Positions 12,110 through 24,423 of a stretch of DNA of 64,000 bases are shown here, piece after piece; the first letter of the stretch is position 1, and every line of letters starts with the position of its first letter. The notes below the pieces were generated by a model, which ran no database searches, was not told the DNA's origin, and was given only the letters and a program-made list of their open reading frames with translations. The stretch comes from Prostheceraeus crozeri (taxonomy: Eukaryota; Platyhelminthes; Polycladida; Euryleptidae): positions 1 through 64,000 of the forward strand of contig CAJQUW010006861.1 of the NCBI GenBank assembly GCA_907163375.1, written 5' to 3'. Made by a program: the position numbers and the translations under genes.

Positions 12110-13195
12110 CAAGACGACCTTGAATGTACCTTAGTTTTGTTTTCAGATAGCTGAGGTACATATAGTGCCAATTGCTAAGCATTTACTCAGTTGCTTTATT
12201 AGCTGTGTAGCTGTAGGCTTTATGTAGTTGGTTATTAATGAAATTGACCTACTTAAATAGTCCGTTTCCTATGCGCAAAACGTTGAGATGTTCCGACAAA
12301 ATTTTCGTAATTTAATGATACAAATTTACAGTTAAAATTAGTTAAGCAACAATAATTGATTAAATAGCTGCGAACACAGTGCATAAGAGTGATGGCACTA
12401 TAAAAATTCTCCTATTTGCAGTACTCGTTCAAGGATTTTTTCAAAGAAGTTTATTCGTCATACTGTCTTTCTTATAAGCCTACTTTGTCATTCTGTCAAT
12501 TTTGAAAGCAACTGTGCATGATGTGCCTTTGTCTCACAAATCGACTTGACATCTATGAAACTGCTTCTACAGGGAAGTCATCCAATTCGAAATCCTGGAT
12601 TCCTGGAAAGATGGCAACCCTATACTATTAAATTCATCAAGTAGTTGATTAGTCTATATTCCAGAAGTATATAACCCGTAAATATTGGAAGCCGTGATCA
12701 CTTGGAATTTTACCACTGCCTTAAATTTGTCAACATGCAGAAATCGAGAGAAATTTTATCAAATATTTCACAAAGCGCACGAAATTTCCTTTGCGGCGCT
12801 ATGCCGGCTAAAATGACCTTAATAATCCCAGTCTGGTCTGACCTTAATCTGCTCATTTGCATTACATTATAATATGTTCACAAACAGAAACAAAAATGCG
12901 GATTTTTCTGAGCGAAAGTTGCTCTAAGCGGCTCTCTGTCTTAACAGCGGATCGATGTGAGAATTACTTCCTCCATAGGAAATCATGGTAAATGTAAGAC
13001 TGAGCTGAGAAGCATCAGTTCAGTTCTTTCTTCAGTTTCATGGACTGGAAAATAAAAGTTCATTTCATTGGCAGTTACTAGGAAATCCTGTTTACTAAGC
13101 TCTTTCGTTTACTAGTGAACGACTAAGAACCTCATTCATTTACAACAAAAAGTTCTTAATGCACTGGTTAGAACTACTAACTAAACAGACTGCTG
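12110..13195. other. AT-rich spacer, no recognised feature
   Basis: This is spacer between LINE A and LINE B. A TGGCAACCCTAT stretch near 12610 resembles a hAT end, but no partner was found. Confidence 0.5.
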
Positions 13196-13199
13196 GTCC

Positions 13200-14960
13200 C
13201 TTAAATCAATTTGTTCACATTGCTTGATTTGCGAGGAGGTCGAATCATTAGTTGGTGTCCTCAAGTACACGTTCGGTTATTTTTCGCCGGTCTCTTATGT
13301 CATCGTAGCCATCGCGTGTAGATCAGCTTCGTACCAACCTTTGATGCTTTCTATCCAACATATCATGGATCGGCTCTACGACTGTTGCCATTCGCGATAC
13401 CAAGTAGAACGATTTTCAGTGGGTAAATATCTTTTGTGCGGTAGATGTGATCGAACAGACTCATTTTGCGCTTATTCATCATCTACACAAGCCGCAGGTT
13501 TGGTTTTACTCTTCTCAGCACTTCATAATTGGTGGTGCTGTGAAACCATCTAACACCTAAAATCCCTCGGAAGCATCGCAACTCAAAGACATCGAGACGC
13601 CGCTTATCCGTCTTTTTCAGCGTCTACCTTTCCGAAGTAAGCAACAGCACGCTAGAAACACACGTTCGCAACACTGCATTATAGTTATTGTGCTAATCAC
13701 GTGACTCCTCCATATATTGCCAAAACCTGCTAACGTCCTGAATGCCATGCCAAGGCTCACATCAATTTTCATCCGAAAGTGCTACATCATCGGCAAGGCT
13801 TGGGTTGTTGATGGACCACCTTTGAATTGACACCTCTTTCGCATTGTTATCGCACGTTCCAGGTATACAAATCTAAATAACATCACAGGAGATCGCCCTG
13901 TCTGGAATCCTTGTCTGAACTCGTCACCAGTTTCATTTCCGAGTCTAACTGCAGTCTTGGCGATGTGGCACATTCTCCATAAAAATGTAGATAATCTTAT
14001 CATCCATTCTCTATGATTTCAGTACTGCCCACATGGCGTCTTGTCGAATGTTACCGAAAGCCTGAGAGAAATCGATGAAGCAGACCATCAGCAAGGATAT
14101 GGTGTACAGTACTACTGTCTCTACGGAAACCTGTTTGTTCTTTTAGTAGGAATGGCTCGACAGGAGCCTTCAGACGCTCTAGGATGATCAGTAAGAACAC
14201 ATTGCACACGTGGTTTATCAGAGATAGGATGAGGTAGTTGCTGCAGATGCTTAGATCTCCTTTCTTTGGCAGCGTCACTATAACTGACTTGTTTCATTGA
14301 CGAGGAACTTTCTCTTCAGACTATGCTTGACTGACTGCATGTAATGAGCAGCTCTTCGCCCAAGTCCACTCCACCTTTATGTAGCATTTTTCCTGTGATG
14401 CCATCTGTACCGGGAGCCTTGTGTAGCTTAAGATTCTTGGTCGCTGTTTCGACTTGACACCCCAGTATTTCGCCATTTCTGTCGTCGTCTTGGAGTGCTA
14501 AGTCTTCAAGTTCCGTCACTACTGTGTCGTCATAATTATACCTCTACGCATGCAGGTCTCGGCAGTACTTAGTCCATATCTCCTTGGTCTCTTCGTATGT
14601 CTGGAACAGGTGTCCATCGCTATCTTTCACAAATCGTTGCTTTAGTTCCCATTTTGTGTTGGCATCTCTGATCAGTAGGTATTCTTGTCGTGTCTCTGAT
14701 TTTGCGCACTCTGCTCAATCAATCGGCATTTCTCCTGCAGCCATACCACCTTTCGAACCACCTTTCGAAATTAGTTGCACTCGCTCCTGTATATTTTCAT
14801 GTCCTCTTCAGACTGAAGTCTGCTGTGTTTCGACTTAGCTTTTCATCCGTAAGTAGGAGTGTCCTGTGAGTGATTCCTTTCTGTCGGTAGACTCTCTGTC
14901 ATTGCTTCTCTGATTGCCGAATACAGCCCAGCTGTTCTTTCTTCCAACTATTTTCTTCCG
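13200..14960 (-). pseudogene. LINE B: RTE/BovB-like non-LTR retrotransposon, decayed
   Basis: On the minus strand the usual order is readable across several frames. Near 14600-14550 a KDSDGHLFQTYEETKEIWTK-like lead-in is followed at 14316-14519 by NLKLHKAPGTDGITGKMLHK. At 14051-14278 comes TLPKKGDLSICSNY with EQTGFRRDSST, and near 13950 TAVRLGNETGDEFRQGF. Near 13550 a C-terminal RVRWFHSTTNYEVLRR is visible. These match the reverse transcriptase of RTE/BovB-like LINEs, which nick target DNA and copy their RNA into it. The YADD region is not readable. Many stops and frame changes make it a pseudogene. It lies opposite to LINE A inside the same patchwork. Confidence 0.7.
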
Positions 14961-15071
14961 TCAGGTTACTCAAACCAAATTTTTGGGTGAATAAGGGTAA
15001 ATTTGGATTATCAATGAGTCTGGAATTTTTTTCATCTGGAGATTATCGTCCGAAAATGCACGGGCACCCTG

Positions 15072-16115
15072 TTGTAGGTGTACTTACTATGACTGTCAAT
15101 CGAAGGCTGATCTTTCCTCATAGATATTCTGCTTTATTCATTACATAACTATTTACCATGTAACTTTGACTTGATTTTTTAACTTTTAAAACCGCAAAAC
15201 ATTCATAGGCTGACTGATCGGAAATTGCATTATTTCATGATATACACTGCGTTAACAGATATAGTTTCACATGCATGAATTATTACACCATTTTTTACTT
15301 AATATATCTGTTGACCGGAATATTTTTCCTCCTTAATGATTTGTTGTTAGATTGGAATGGAAATTAATTTGGCAGGATCAATCCCTTTTCATTATGCATC
15401 TGCTGTCATAGGAATGATGATCAGTGAACAAGGACATATTTTGTCTCAATTGTGAATGCCGATAGGAAGTGTGATTCTAGGCTGAGGTTTGCTTTTCTAA
15501 TTAAGCTCATTCCACAGAAGAGCCTTTCAAATAGTCATTAATAATAGAAGACAGTAGCGATAAATCAGACACAACGCATTTCATACACACTCAACTTGTA
15601 CGTGATAAGAGAGTGGACAATTTTGAAGGCTCACAAGAGAAAGCTCACAAGGGAACGATAAGTTGTAAAAAGTTATCCTGGGAGACTCAGGTTGTGTCGA
15701 TCCACCTTCCACCTAAGCAATCCTCCATTTGAAGAGGCCTACTGGTCGGGTTTGAGGTACTCACCACTAACATTGCGTAGTCAGCAAGAACTCTAATTGC
15801 AGTCAGGGGTCTCACTCGGCAAAAAAGCAAAAGAAAGCAAAGAATTTGAGATAATGGCAAGAAATCAGGATTTCTACTAGTATCTGTAGTCAAGCGGATG
15901 TTTTGTTGATGGTTCAGTAGAATTGGACCTAATTGTAAAATCAATTGCGGATAATTTGCACACTTACTTTCCTCTCAGCCATTATCTGGCTTAGCTTCGG
16001 AAACTGACGTCATATTTTCTATTTTCGAAGCCATCGCCTCATGTTTCAATTCATGCATATAAATGCATCACAAATCCTTGGACGCCTTGGAAATCACCTA
16101 TTAATTTTAGAGAAC
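15072..16115. other. intergenic DNA, no recognised feature
   Basis: No coding, TIR or tRNA-like signal was recognised between the right end of the patchwork and the first SINE-like unit. Confidence 0.5.
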
Positions 16116-16123
16116 TGTGCTAT

Positions 16124-16235
16124 TGGCGCATCTCATTTGGTAGAGAGATATTTTGGAGTCTCACTTTCGAGTTTGACAGCCGCATATCTTTTGCATAGTA
16201 ATTTGATCAATCGTTTATCTCATTGTTAATTGCAT
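16124..16235 (+). repeat. tRNA-derived SINE-like unit, copy 1 (degraded)
   Basis: It has an A-box-like TGGCGCATCTCATTTGGTAG at 16123-16142 and a B-box-like CGAGTTTGACAGCC. The tail CTTTTGCATAGTAATTTGAT, then CAATCGTTTATCTCATTGTT, is shared with the unit 280 bp downstream. The pol III boxes are more worn than in copy 2. Confidence 0.5.
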
Positions 16236-16401
16236 GTACGATATGACTTCAGATACCTTGGTGGACATCGATCCCCGCTGTTGGTCTTGATATTGACAGA
16301 CAGTCACAGTTGTGACGAGATATTTATTCACTGATCACAATTGCAGTGACAATTGATGTGTGATGGCGAAGGCTTGATCCTGTAAATTGATATCTGATAT
16401 A

Positions 16402-16550
16402 AGCGATCGTAGCTCAGTTGGTAGAGCTGCAAGTCTACATGTAGATGGCCTGCAGTCGCAAGTTTGAGCCCCAGCATCAGTACAGCTTTTGCATGACAGT
16501 TTGGTCCATCGTTTGTCTCGTTTCATTCTAATTGTTGATTTGCAATAACC
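16402..16550 (+). repeat. tRNA-derived SINE-like unit, copy 2
   Basis: The head (16404-16478) is tRNA-like: TAGCTCAGTTGGTAGAGC forms a D-arm with an A box, and GCAAGTTTGAGCCC is a B box. The anticodon region holds an extra palindrome (CTACATGTAG), so this is not a functional tRNA. The tail (CTTTTGCATGACAGTTTGGT onward) matches copy 1. Together they indicate a tRNA-derived SINE family with two copies in tandem. Confidence 0.6.
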
Positions 16551-16559
16551 TGGGAAATC

Positions 16560-18290
16560 TGCGTGATTTTCAACAGCAAGTAATCATTTAAGTTCCACGG
16601 CTAACTTCTAATCTGACGAAAATATCAAAAATATGATTTAACGTCACTGCTTCCTCCACTGGGAATTAACAGGTGTTGACACCTGGAGCGCATTGTCATA
16701 CTTTTAGTCCTGATGTCCATCCGGCCGACTTCCAATTGCACTGTCAGGGATCAGCCTCTTGACCAAAAGATCGCTTTGACAGTCACTAATCTAATATGGC
16801 ACGAAGACAACTAATATACTTTTTAAGTGACTGATAGGACATAAATGTTATACCCCTGCATAATAATTATACCCATTTATTTAACAACTTTTATACATTA
16901 TTTCGCAAAGACACTTGAATGTCGTGAATTATTCCGTCAGCGCAGTCCTTATTGTGATGTCCAGAATACAAAAGGAAATAAGTTTCGCATTTGATAATGG
17001 CTGTTTATGTCAAAACTGTCGACTTGACCGATTAGTCTGTCTATGTTGTCGCTCATTTCCTTTTTGCAATCGTTTCTGCCATTGCGGAGCAGTTTCGTGG
17101 AAAAAAAGTCTGTTGATCTAAGACCCCTGATTTCCGCAATAATACTTATGCAGCTATTTTCTCCCAATTTCGACCTGTGATCTCAAGGATATTATAATAG
17201 CTTTAAATGATGATATGAATGTGCTGATTAACATGAAAGTTGCTCATTTCATGGTGAATTCCAAGCAACTGAAACTTTGTTGTATATTTAATTGAATTGT
17301 TTAGGGATTTGGTAGCAAGGCCTTAAGCAACATATTTTTTCTCCACACGTTTGAGATCAATCAACCTTTATCTACTGGCATCAATCTCAAATATTAATTA
17401 GAATAATGGCACATCAGGTAATAGTAGGCCTACACGTTCTCTCGCGTCCTGTTGGGTCCAGGTCCGGGGGTACAGAGGGGAGTATAGAGGTACGACTTCT
17501 TGAAGCAGTTGATAGGAGACATCTAGTGGCAGAATCATGTATATGTCGTTCATCCAATAATAATGCATTACTAGGAGTCAACTGGTTTCTTGATATAACT
17601 CCTACATATCACATTCCATGAGCTACAGGTATGAACGAGTCACATCACAAACAAAGCAATCGAGTGATGGGACGAGATGAATAACGAAATTGGAATCACG
17701 TCTCAACGATGGCTTCTATGAAAAAAGAGCTTTGAGTAATCATGTGCAGCTTGCAAGGCACATACAGTTGGATACCGTGGAACATGAATTGCGTCTATTC
17801 AGGTGACTTTTCCAATACTGTCAGAACTGTCATGAATATTTGCCTGACAGATCATGTCAGTCAAAAGGCTCCGAGATTTTTAGCCAACCCGGCGTGCGGG
17901 ACTCAACGCTAAAAATGTGAAATGCGAAATTGCATCGACCAGATATAGACATATCCACAAGTATGTATTACATGTTCATGTAATCCGTCAGCAGAACGGA
18001 GCGGTTGTGTATCTAGCGTCTCGTGTCCTGGTGGTGCTTCGTTGAGGTTTTCACCATTGCTGTGACATTCTCATTGTGGAATTTAGTGTCATCGTGATCG
18101 CCGTCTTCTTCTGCGTCGTTCAGTGTTGTCATCGGTGCTTTCCTTCCTGAGCCAGCCAAGTTTTTGTGGTTTTGTAAAAAGAGCGTCACTGTGCGCATGC
18201 ACGGAAGTTCGTGATCAGGTCTCGACGGTCTCTCTTCTTACTTCAATCCGTGAAATTTCTAAATATCGTATTTTATCAGTCGCACCGTTG
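16560..18290. other. intergenic DNA, no recognised gene
   Basis: Short open frames here show no family motif. No terminal repeats or RNA genes were identified. Confidence 0.5.
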
Positions 18291-18297
18291 ATCGTCT

Positions 18298-18375
18298 GCT
18301 GGTATAGCTCATTTGGCTAGGGTAATTGCTGTTGTAGCTACTTGCTGGGTTCGAAGCCGCCTCAGTAAAAGACGC
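18298..18375 (+). repeat. tRNA-like SINE head or pseudo-tRNA
   Basis: GGTATAGCTCATTTGGCTAG (A box, D-arm) is followed 29 bp later by GGGTTCGAAGCC (B box). The middle does not form a clean anticodon arm, and the 3' acceptor side is unconvincing. It sits directly in front of LINE C. A degraded tRNA-derived SINE is the likelier reading. Confidence 0.45.
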
Positions 18376-18384
18376 TCCCAGTAT

Positions 18385-18669
18385 CAAAAGATGAACTTCG
18401 CCCAATCTCCCTTTTGCCTTCTTCTTCTAAAATTTGTGAGAAAACAATACTCCAGTCCGGTGTAGCATCAAAACTTCGGCGGGTTTCTGGTTCTTTTCAA
18501 TTTGGGAATGTACCTCAATCATCCACATCTGCTGCCTTAATATGCATCCACGACAAAATTACATTATCATTGGATAAGAAGTCGACTACAGGCGACTACA
18601 TAGCTTTTGACCAACTTGGATACAATTGTCTGTTCCCTCATCAATAACAATTTTTCTATTGGGCTTGTA
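18385..18669 (+). pseudogene. LINE C, upstream reverse-transcriptase part
   Basis: PISLLPSSSKICEKTI (18396-18443), the standard entry to a non-LTR reverse transcriptase, is followed by SSTSAALICIHDKITLSLDK and a worn IAFDQLGYNCLF, which corresponds to the KAFD..DH catalytic region with a small deletion. The sequence is cut at 18669 by a hAT-type element and resumes at 22814. It is 5'-truncated, with no endonuclease domain. Confidence 0.7.
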
Positions 18670-21600
18670 CAGGGTGGCGGCCGAGCCTGGGAATCCCGGG
18701 CGACCCGGGAATCGCCCGGGAATTTTGTCGGGGCCCGGGAATCGCCCATAAATTTTTACGAAATAGCCAATTAGCCCTTAAATAGCCCGGGAATGCCATT
18801 TTGTGATTTTTTGCCTCGAAGTTAAATGAGCATATTTTCTTGATTTCAACTGCAGGCCTGTGATTACTCCTCAAATTCCTCAGATTCCTCAAATATTATT
18901 TTTACTCCTCAAATCCTCAAAAATTCCTCAAATATAGCTTAACGAATAGAAATTCCTCAAATATGACACATTACAGACTAAAATGTAGGATAGTGTATTG
19001 TTTTTTGGCGAATGGTGATGATGTGTAAACTTCCAATCAAGAAGCTAAGATAGAATCCTATAACATGTATCCTACATCCATACTGCTAATCATGAATCAC
19101 TCATGATTTATAACTTCATAATTTTCTCTTACCCACCTGGTAGATTTTAGATAGCGTAATCCCGCTGTGCTAGCTAGATCTGATATTTTGATTGGACACA
19201 GACCTGTCCTCTTAGTATCTAGATGGGCAGACTGTTAAATAGAATCTTTTCAATATAGAAGTGATAAACATAATTTTGAAAAGAACGACTTAACTCGCCA
19301 ATTCATTACACATGAGGAGAGGAGAACCGTTGTTTGTCCTTCTAGTGAGCATTTTCAAATTTTTAGACATTTTAGGATATAATAATTTTCTTTTAAATCA
19401 TATTTAGCATATCAAAAATTAACCAGTCGCTAGCTTGTTTTTTAATTTTGTTACCTTGACGCACTTTGCTACGTTGAATTTTGATCTTGTTTCACGTCGT
19501 TTCCATTTCTGCAAATTACAGGGCTGTTGATGTTCCGGTTCGTCCGGACTTATTTTGCTAAGCAGAGAAATTGTCCGAAGTTGTTGTCTGTCGAACTCCT
19601 TAGTGCAATACTTCCACGTATTTTATGAGTGAAGCATTGCGATCAACCTACAGAAATTGTATATTTGTACACTGTCAGCAATTTTTTACTTCTAACTTAA
19701 TAATAATGCTTAGAATTCCAGCAATAAAATGCTTATTCAATTATTTTCATTAATTATCTTGACCTTTGTCACAACCTTTATATGTTTCTGCGACTATAGG
19801 GTCGCCAAATGCATGCCTGTACTTCTTAAAGAACTTACGGATATCGATCTTCTATATCCATTATGTGATAGCATATAGGTAGCCCATGTCACTTTGATTT
19901 CAGTGCTCTTATCAACTGAAGCGTTTGTTTCACTCACTCTCTTCCATTTTATTTCCTCTGAACATGAACACATCCGACGGGATAAAGCGGATGGTACCTA
20001 AATTTAGTGTCTACATGCCTCCTGGTCACTAGCGTGCGGGGGTTGGAAGCGCATGAAGCTCTGCTATCCCATGAGTCTTGCAGCTACATTTTCCAGGGTC
20101 TGCTGACCGACATTTATCCTGGATGAATTATTCACGTATAGATCGTTTTCACAATTTGCTGAACACAGGTTGGTGTGAAACTAGTGCACACATTGCTTAT
20201 CGTTGTATGCGGAACTCAGATTAATTAAGACATTGAACCACATAGTACTGGGTTGGTAGATTTTCAACCTGGGTCCACTTCAAGATGTGGATGTCAATAT
20301 CTCTGCGCAACTTCATGCGAATAGAGGTGATAATCTCACTTTTTGCCTAGATGAGACCAACAACTTAACGTCAGGCCTGTTCCCGACACTTGTTTTGTGT
20401 TTTATGAGAGAATTCATGTTCATTTGAATGTAGATCGGAGCGATATGATCAAGCGCTAACAAACTAGAGCCACCAAAACTTATGCAGTATAATATAATAT
20501 TAATAAATTAGTGTGTAATATGGCGTATCCTTCATAATAAATTACTGACTTTTTCAAGTCAAACATTCCGTCAACGATTTTAAGCTTTCTATACTTATGG
20601 GTTGCTCTCCTCCCAAATTTGTCTAAAGTCCGTAAAAATTAATCGTTACAAAGCCCCAGATGCATGTAGTTGAGGATATATCCTATATTCAAAAAAATTA
20701 CAGTATCCAAATCTGACACGCATCATTGAATTGGAGACGATAGCGTGAAGCACAGCGATATCAGCGGCTTGATCTGACATTCTCTGTTCGTCACATTCTA
20801 AGCAGATAATACTTGAGGCAACAAATGAAATTCGTAATAACGCGGGAAGTGATTATAACCAAGTCAATATCCCTTTGTAATATACACAACTTCAAAAAGT
20901 GTGGTGGAGTGTGGTGTGGTCAACCCTGGGGTTGCCTTCTTCGTTGTGACTTTCATGACTTGAAGTTTGGCCCAAAATCCGTGCTAAAATTTGTAGTTTT
21001 TCTTGCAATTATCATACTAGGCTCCGTTTCCATTCCTCAAATTTTTGCAAAAGAATCCTCAATTTTTCTCAGGCTAATCACAGGCCTGCAACTGTTGCTA
21101 TTATGACTTTTATTAAGTCCACCATTTCTTCGAATCTTAATTGAAGCAACCAATATGTTAGCGCATCTAGATGAAATATTCATGAGTATATGAATTAGTT
21201 TCGTTTCCATGTGACTGTAAATGATATTTGTGAGGGGATGGTCATGTCGTTGGCGTGTCGCTTATAATGAAATCTTTCATGAAGCCTTGCAAATAAATAA
21301 TGTTGCATCTTGCGAAGACAATGTGTGGCTATTCACGTCGAAGTCGATGGGTTTACTATAAAATAATTCGTATATGCAATTATAAACTCACAAAAAATCG
21401 TTTTTGTTTTCTATGCTTCTGAATGGGCTTACATACAATTTCGTACAAGACTTGTAATATGGCAAATTGGCACATTATGCAGACTCTAATGATGTAATTC
21501 GCGTTGCGAGTCTTATGCACCAAAAAAGTCATATCTAAATCGTCGTCTATCTTCACGTTACAAGGTTCATGAGTTGTAAATATTTTGCAAGTGGAAAACC

Positions 21601-22813
21601 TTTTGAGCAATAATAACCTAATTTAACACAGCAGGTTACTCATAAGCTTTCACCCACACCAAGTTGCGGAAAGATATCAGTCGTCCAAAATCATGCTAAC
21701 AAAATTCTACCAACGCTGCCACTGACAAAAAGTGCATCAGAGTAATCGTTGGTATTTTGAATGTAAGTCTGGCTAAGCTAAGAGATCAGTTCGAAACCTG
21801 ACAGTAAGTCGCGGCAAGAAGTCCACCCAAACCAATGGGACTAATATATAGACCACCGCCTCCAAATATCGGGGTCGCGACCAAATAGGGTTGCCAGCAC
21901 ATGGAACCAACCATCTGGAGCTTCTTCTGCGGTGGAGATTTTGTTTTCTGCTCCGGTCACGACTATACCAGAAACGCGAAAAATAAATCAACAAATATCG
22001 TTCTTAGCATCAAAGTAAGCAAATTGTCAAACAAGCCTATGCCATATGCTTAGAAAAATAAGGCCTAGCTATTTAATACTTAGATGCATGTGCTTGACCG
22101 ATTAACCGCGATATACACGCATGCATTTCTTAACACGCGCCGCATTACTAATTGACGGTCAAATAAGATATTTCAAGAGTGCTGGATTTGCTGATAGTCC
22201 ATTAAACTTTAGTCCATTGGTGTCATCGTGCCTTTGTAATAACATGTGGATTTTGATATCATGGTTTTCTGTCATGGCATGAATACGCTGCAGTTCAAAA
22301 TGCCGTGTTCCAAAATATAATCGCTTCAACTAAACATATTTGAAAATTGAATCCTGAATACAGCTAAATAGAAATACGGCTAAATACAACTTAATAGAAT
22401 TTTATGAATCAGATGATGAAAAGGCAGTATTCTTTATCGTCAGAAAGTTCAGGCAGTGAATTTTCTTGTCGATATGATATCATCTAGATCTCGTAAGTAG
22501 TTCATTGGCTGCAGGCTATTGAGGAAAGTAGATGGTTTTCATCTTAAGAACCACCGATCACAGAATTAAAAAAAAAATTTAAGACTGAGTTCGAATGAGA
22601 AAAATGATGTTCACGTCAAAATTTGTTGGCAAATTCAAAAAGGAAATGTCTCAAATTTTATGATGAAAGCAGCTTAAAGAGGTGTCCCGATAATTTTCGA
22701 GCGGTGTAATTGGAACAACATCTGGTCAATATTAAAGAAATACCGTGGAAATTCTATAAAATAGCCCGGGAATCGCCCGGGAATTTGAAGCTAGAAATCT
22801 GGCCGCCACCCTG
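18670..22813. mobile_element. hAT-type element inserted in LINE C
   Basis: Termini are CAGGGTGGCGGCC (18670) and its complement (end 22813). Flanking 7-bp repeats differ by one base (GCTTGTA at 18663-18669, GTTTGTA at 22814-22820). Both subtermini hold several GCCCGGGAATCGCCCGGGAATT-type units (shown here in part: CCCGGGAATCGCCC). No transposase motif is readable in its own 1.9 kb, so it is non-autonomous or eroded. The LINE reading frame continues on both sides, proving insertion. A second TIR element (18853-21088) is nested inside. Confidence 0.8.
18853..21088. mobile_element. nested TIR element, 2.2 kb
   Basis: CAGGCCTGTGATTA starts at 18853 and its complement TAATCACAGGCCTG ends at 21088. 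The 6-bp direct repeat CAACTG flanks both sides (18847-18852, 21089-21094). Both subtermini have repeated ATTCCTCAAAT units. No transposase was recognised. The ends suggest a hAT-like or related superfamily with a 6-bp target duplication, and the superfamily is uncertain. Confidence 0.75.
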
Positions 22814-23480
22814 GTTTGTAACATGGGTTGATGACTATCTTAAGAATCGTAGTCAAGCGGTCAGATTGAGCTACCAAATAAGCAACCATTCCAGAGGGAT
22901 CCGTGTTTGGACCTTATTTATTTAATCTGGCGATTAGTTCTCTCCATTCCATCAACGACTCAACGACTATGTGAAATACATTGACGATTGTACTTTCGTC
23001 GTTCCTATTTCAGACAACAATATCGCTAATTTTCTACAAGAACATCAAAACATGACTGATTGTTCCATGTCCATTGGTCTGAACCTTAATGTGAGAAAGT
23101 GTAAATTGCCATGGATCCTTAAGTCACCGCATTCAACCCCTCCCAATATACCGAATATATCTAAAGTTACAGAAGTTAAAAATTCACGGTGTCATTTTTA
23201 CATCTGACCTCAAGTGAAGCAAAGAAATGGAGTATGTCAACAGTATTCCTTCTAAACGAATGCACGCTCTCAGAGTTTTGAGACCACTGGTCGGCCGATC
23301 CGATATTGTGCGTATTTATAACGGATTGATACTATCAATTATTGAGCATTGTTCGGGACTGATGGTTGGTTTGCTGGCTAAGGAAGAAATTATTCTTACT
23401 GGAATTCAACGGGGGCTCATAGACTCATCTGTGGTGATAATTGCCAGTGCAATTCATTCCTGAACTTACAAGTTCGTCGT
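22814..23480 (+). pseudogene. LINE C, downstream reverse-transcriptase part
   Basis: This continues LINE C after the hAT insertion: WVDDYLKNRSQAVRLS, a region in place of the PQGSxxGP motif (RGIRVWTLFI in a shifted frame), then KYIDDCTFVVPISDNNIANF with the catalytic IDD (usual Y/FADD), GLNLNVRKCK, and the C-terminal MHALRVLRPLVGRSDIVRI with a worn continuation to about 23460. There are at least two frame changes. The clade is CR1/L2-like at best guess. Confidence 0.7.
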
Positions 23481-24420
23481 AACTCATCAGGCATGAAACT
23501 TTAATTTTCGATATCTGATAACCCAGCGCATCCTCTTCATACCCTTTGCCCATCAAGATGATCCCGCTCGGGTAGGTTTCTTCAATCTCCCCGTCATTCA
23601 TGCAGAAGGCGAAACTCGTTTTTTCCAAGGAGCATAATGTTTTTAAACAATACGGCTACCGATTGTTTTTCACATCTCTTTTTCGGAAATGCTTATTCGG
23701 TAAATTTCCATGTACATTATGCACTATGACTTTACTTGTCTTTTCTTCAATGAAATTCTGTGCCCAAACAGTGTCTAATTGCACGTGTGTGTCTTGATTT
23801 TCAATGATTTACGAAATAGACAATTTAACCCACTTACTTATTCTGTCGGTTTTGATATCATACCATCTTTCAAAAACTCGGTTGATTATTAAATCGGCAG
23901 TTTTTATGTAGGTTTAATTTCAATTAATTGACTAAAATGAGATTGAAATATTCAGGATCAGTTGAATAGTAAATTTCTATATCGATAAAAACCACATTTA
24001 CAAAAATGCCGAATATTCAACATACTTTCTATAAGTCGGATAGCCCTGTTTTATGGTGGCCTCTACTTCTCTTCGAAAAATGCAGAACTTGAAAAATACA
24101 TGTGAGTGCTTGGGTTCACTGTAGGATAATACAAAGACCTTCAATTGAATAAAGATGATGTAACATGCAGCGGCAAACGCTGTTGTATATATTCATTCTG
24201 ATATTTCATTATCATCATTTTGTAGGTAAAACAAAGAGCAAAGGTGTTTGCCTCCATAGCAAAAAAAGTGGCAAAAATCAATAATTTTGGAATGAGAGCC
24301 CTGTGTAATGTATTAGTGAACGCATCTCTAACGCAGGACTGCCATTCTTCCGGTTTTTTTAGATTTAACTAGGTAGTGAAAAATGTTTTGCTAAGGAACA
24401 AGTCATTTGGATTTTGAATT
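23481..24420. other. intergenic DNA, no recognised feature
   Basis: The first 150 bp may still be LINE C 3' sequence. Beyond that no motif or repeat end is recognised. Confidence 0.45.
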
Positions 24421-24423
24421 ATT

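Larger units (their letters stand above)
10148..15071. mobile_element. candidate hAT-like element filled by later insertions
   Basis: CAGGGTGCCCG starts at 10148 and its complement CGGGCACCCTG ends at 15071. Both inner flanks carry TCTGGAAA/TTCCAGA-type repeats and AT-rich stretches with GGGAAAATTTGGGAAT-like units, as in hAT subtermini. Between them lie a Tigger-like end and two LINEs, so most of the 4.9 kb is foreign. Flanking duplications are not clear (GCTTGCTA on the left, TTGTAGGT on the right), so the two ends could belong to different copies. Confidence 0.4.

Noticed and set aside
16404-16478. functional tRNA gene
   Set aside because: A and B boxes are good, but the anticodon arm has an insertion and no clean acceptor stem forms; a SINE head is likelier.
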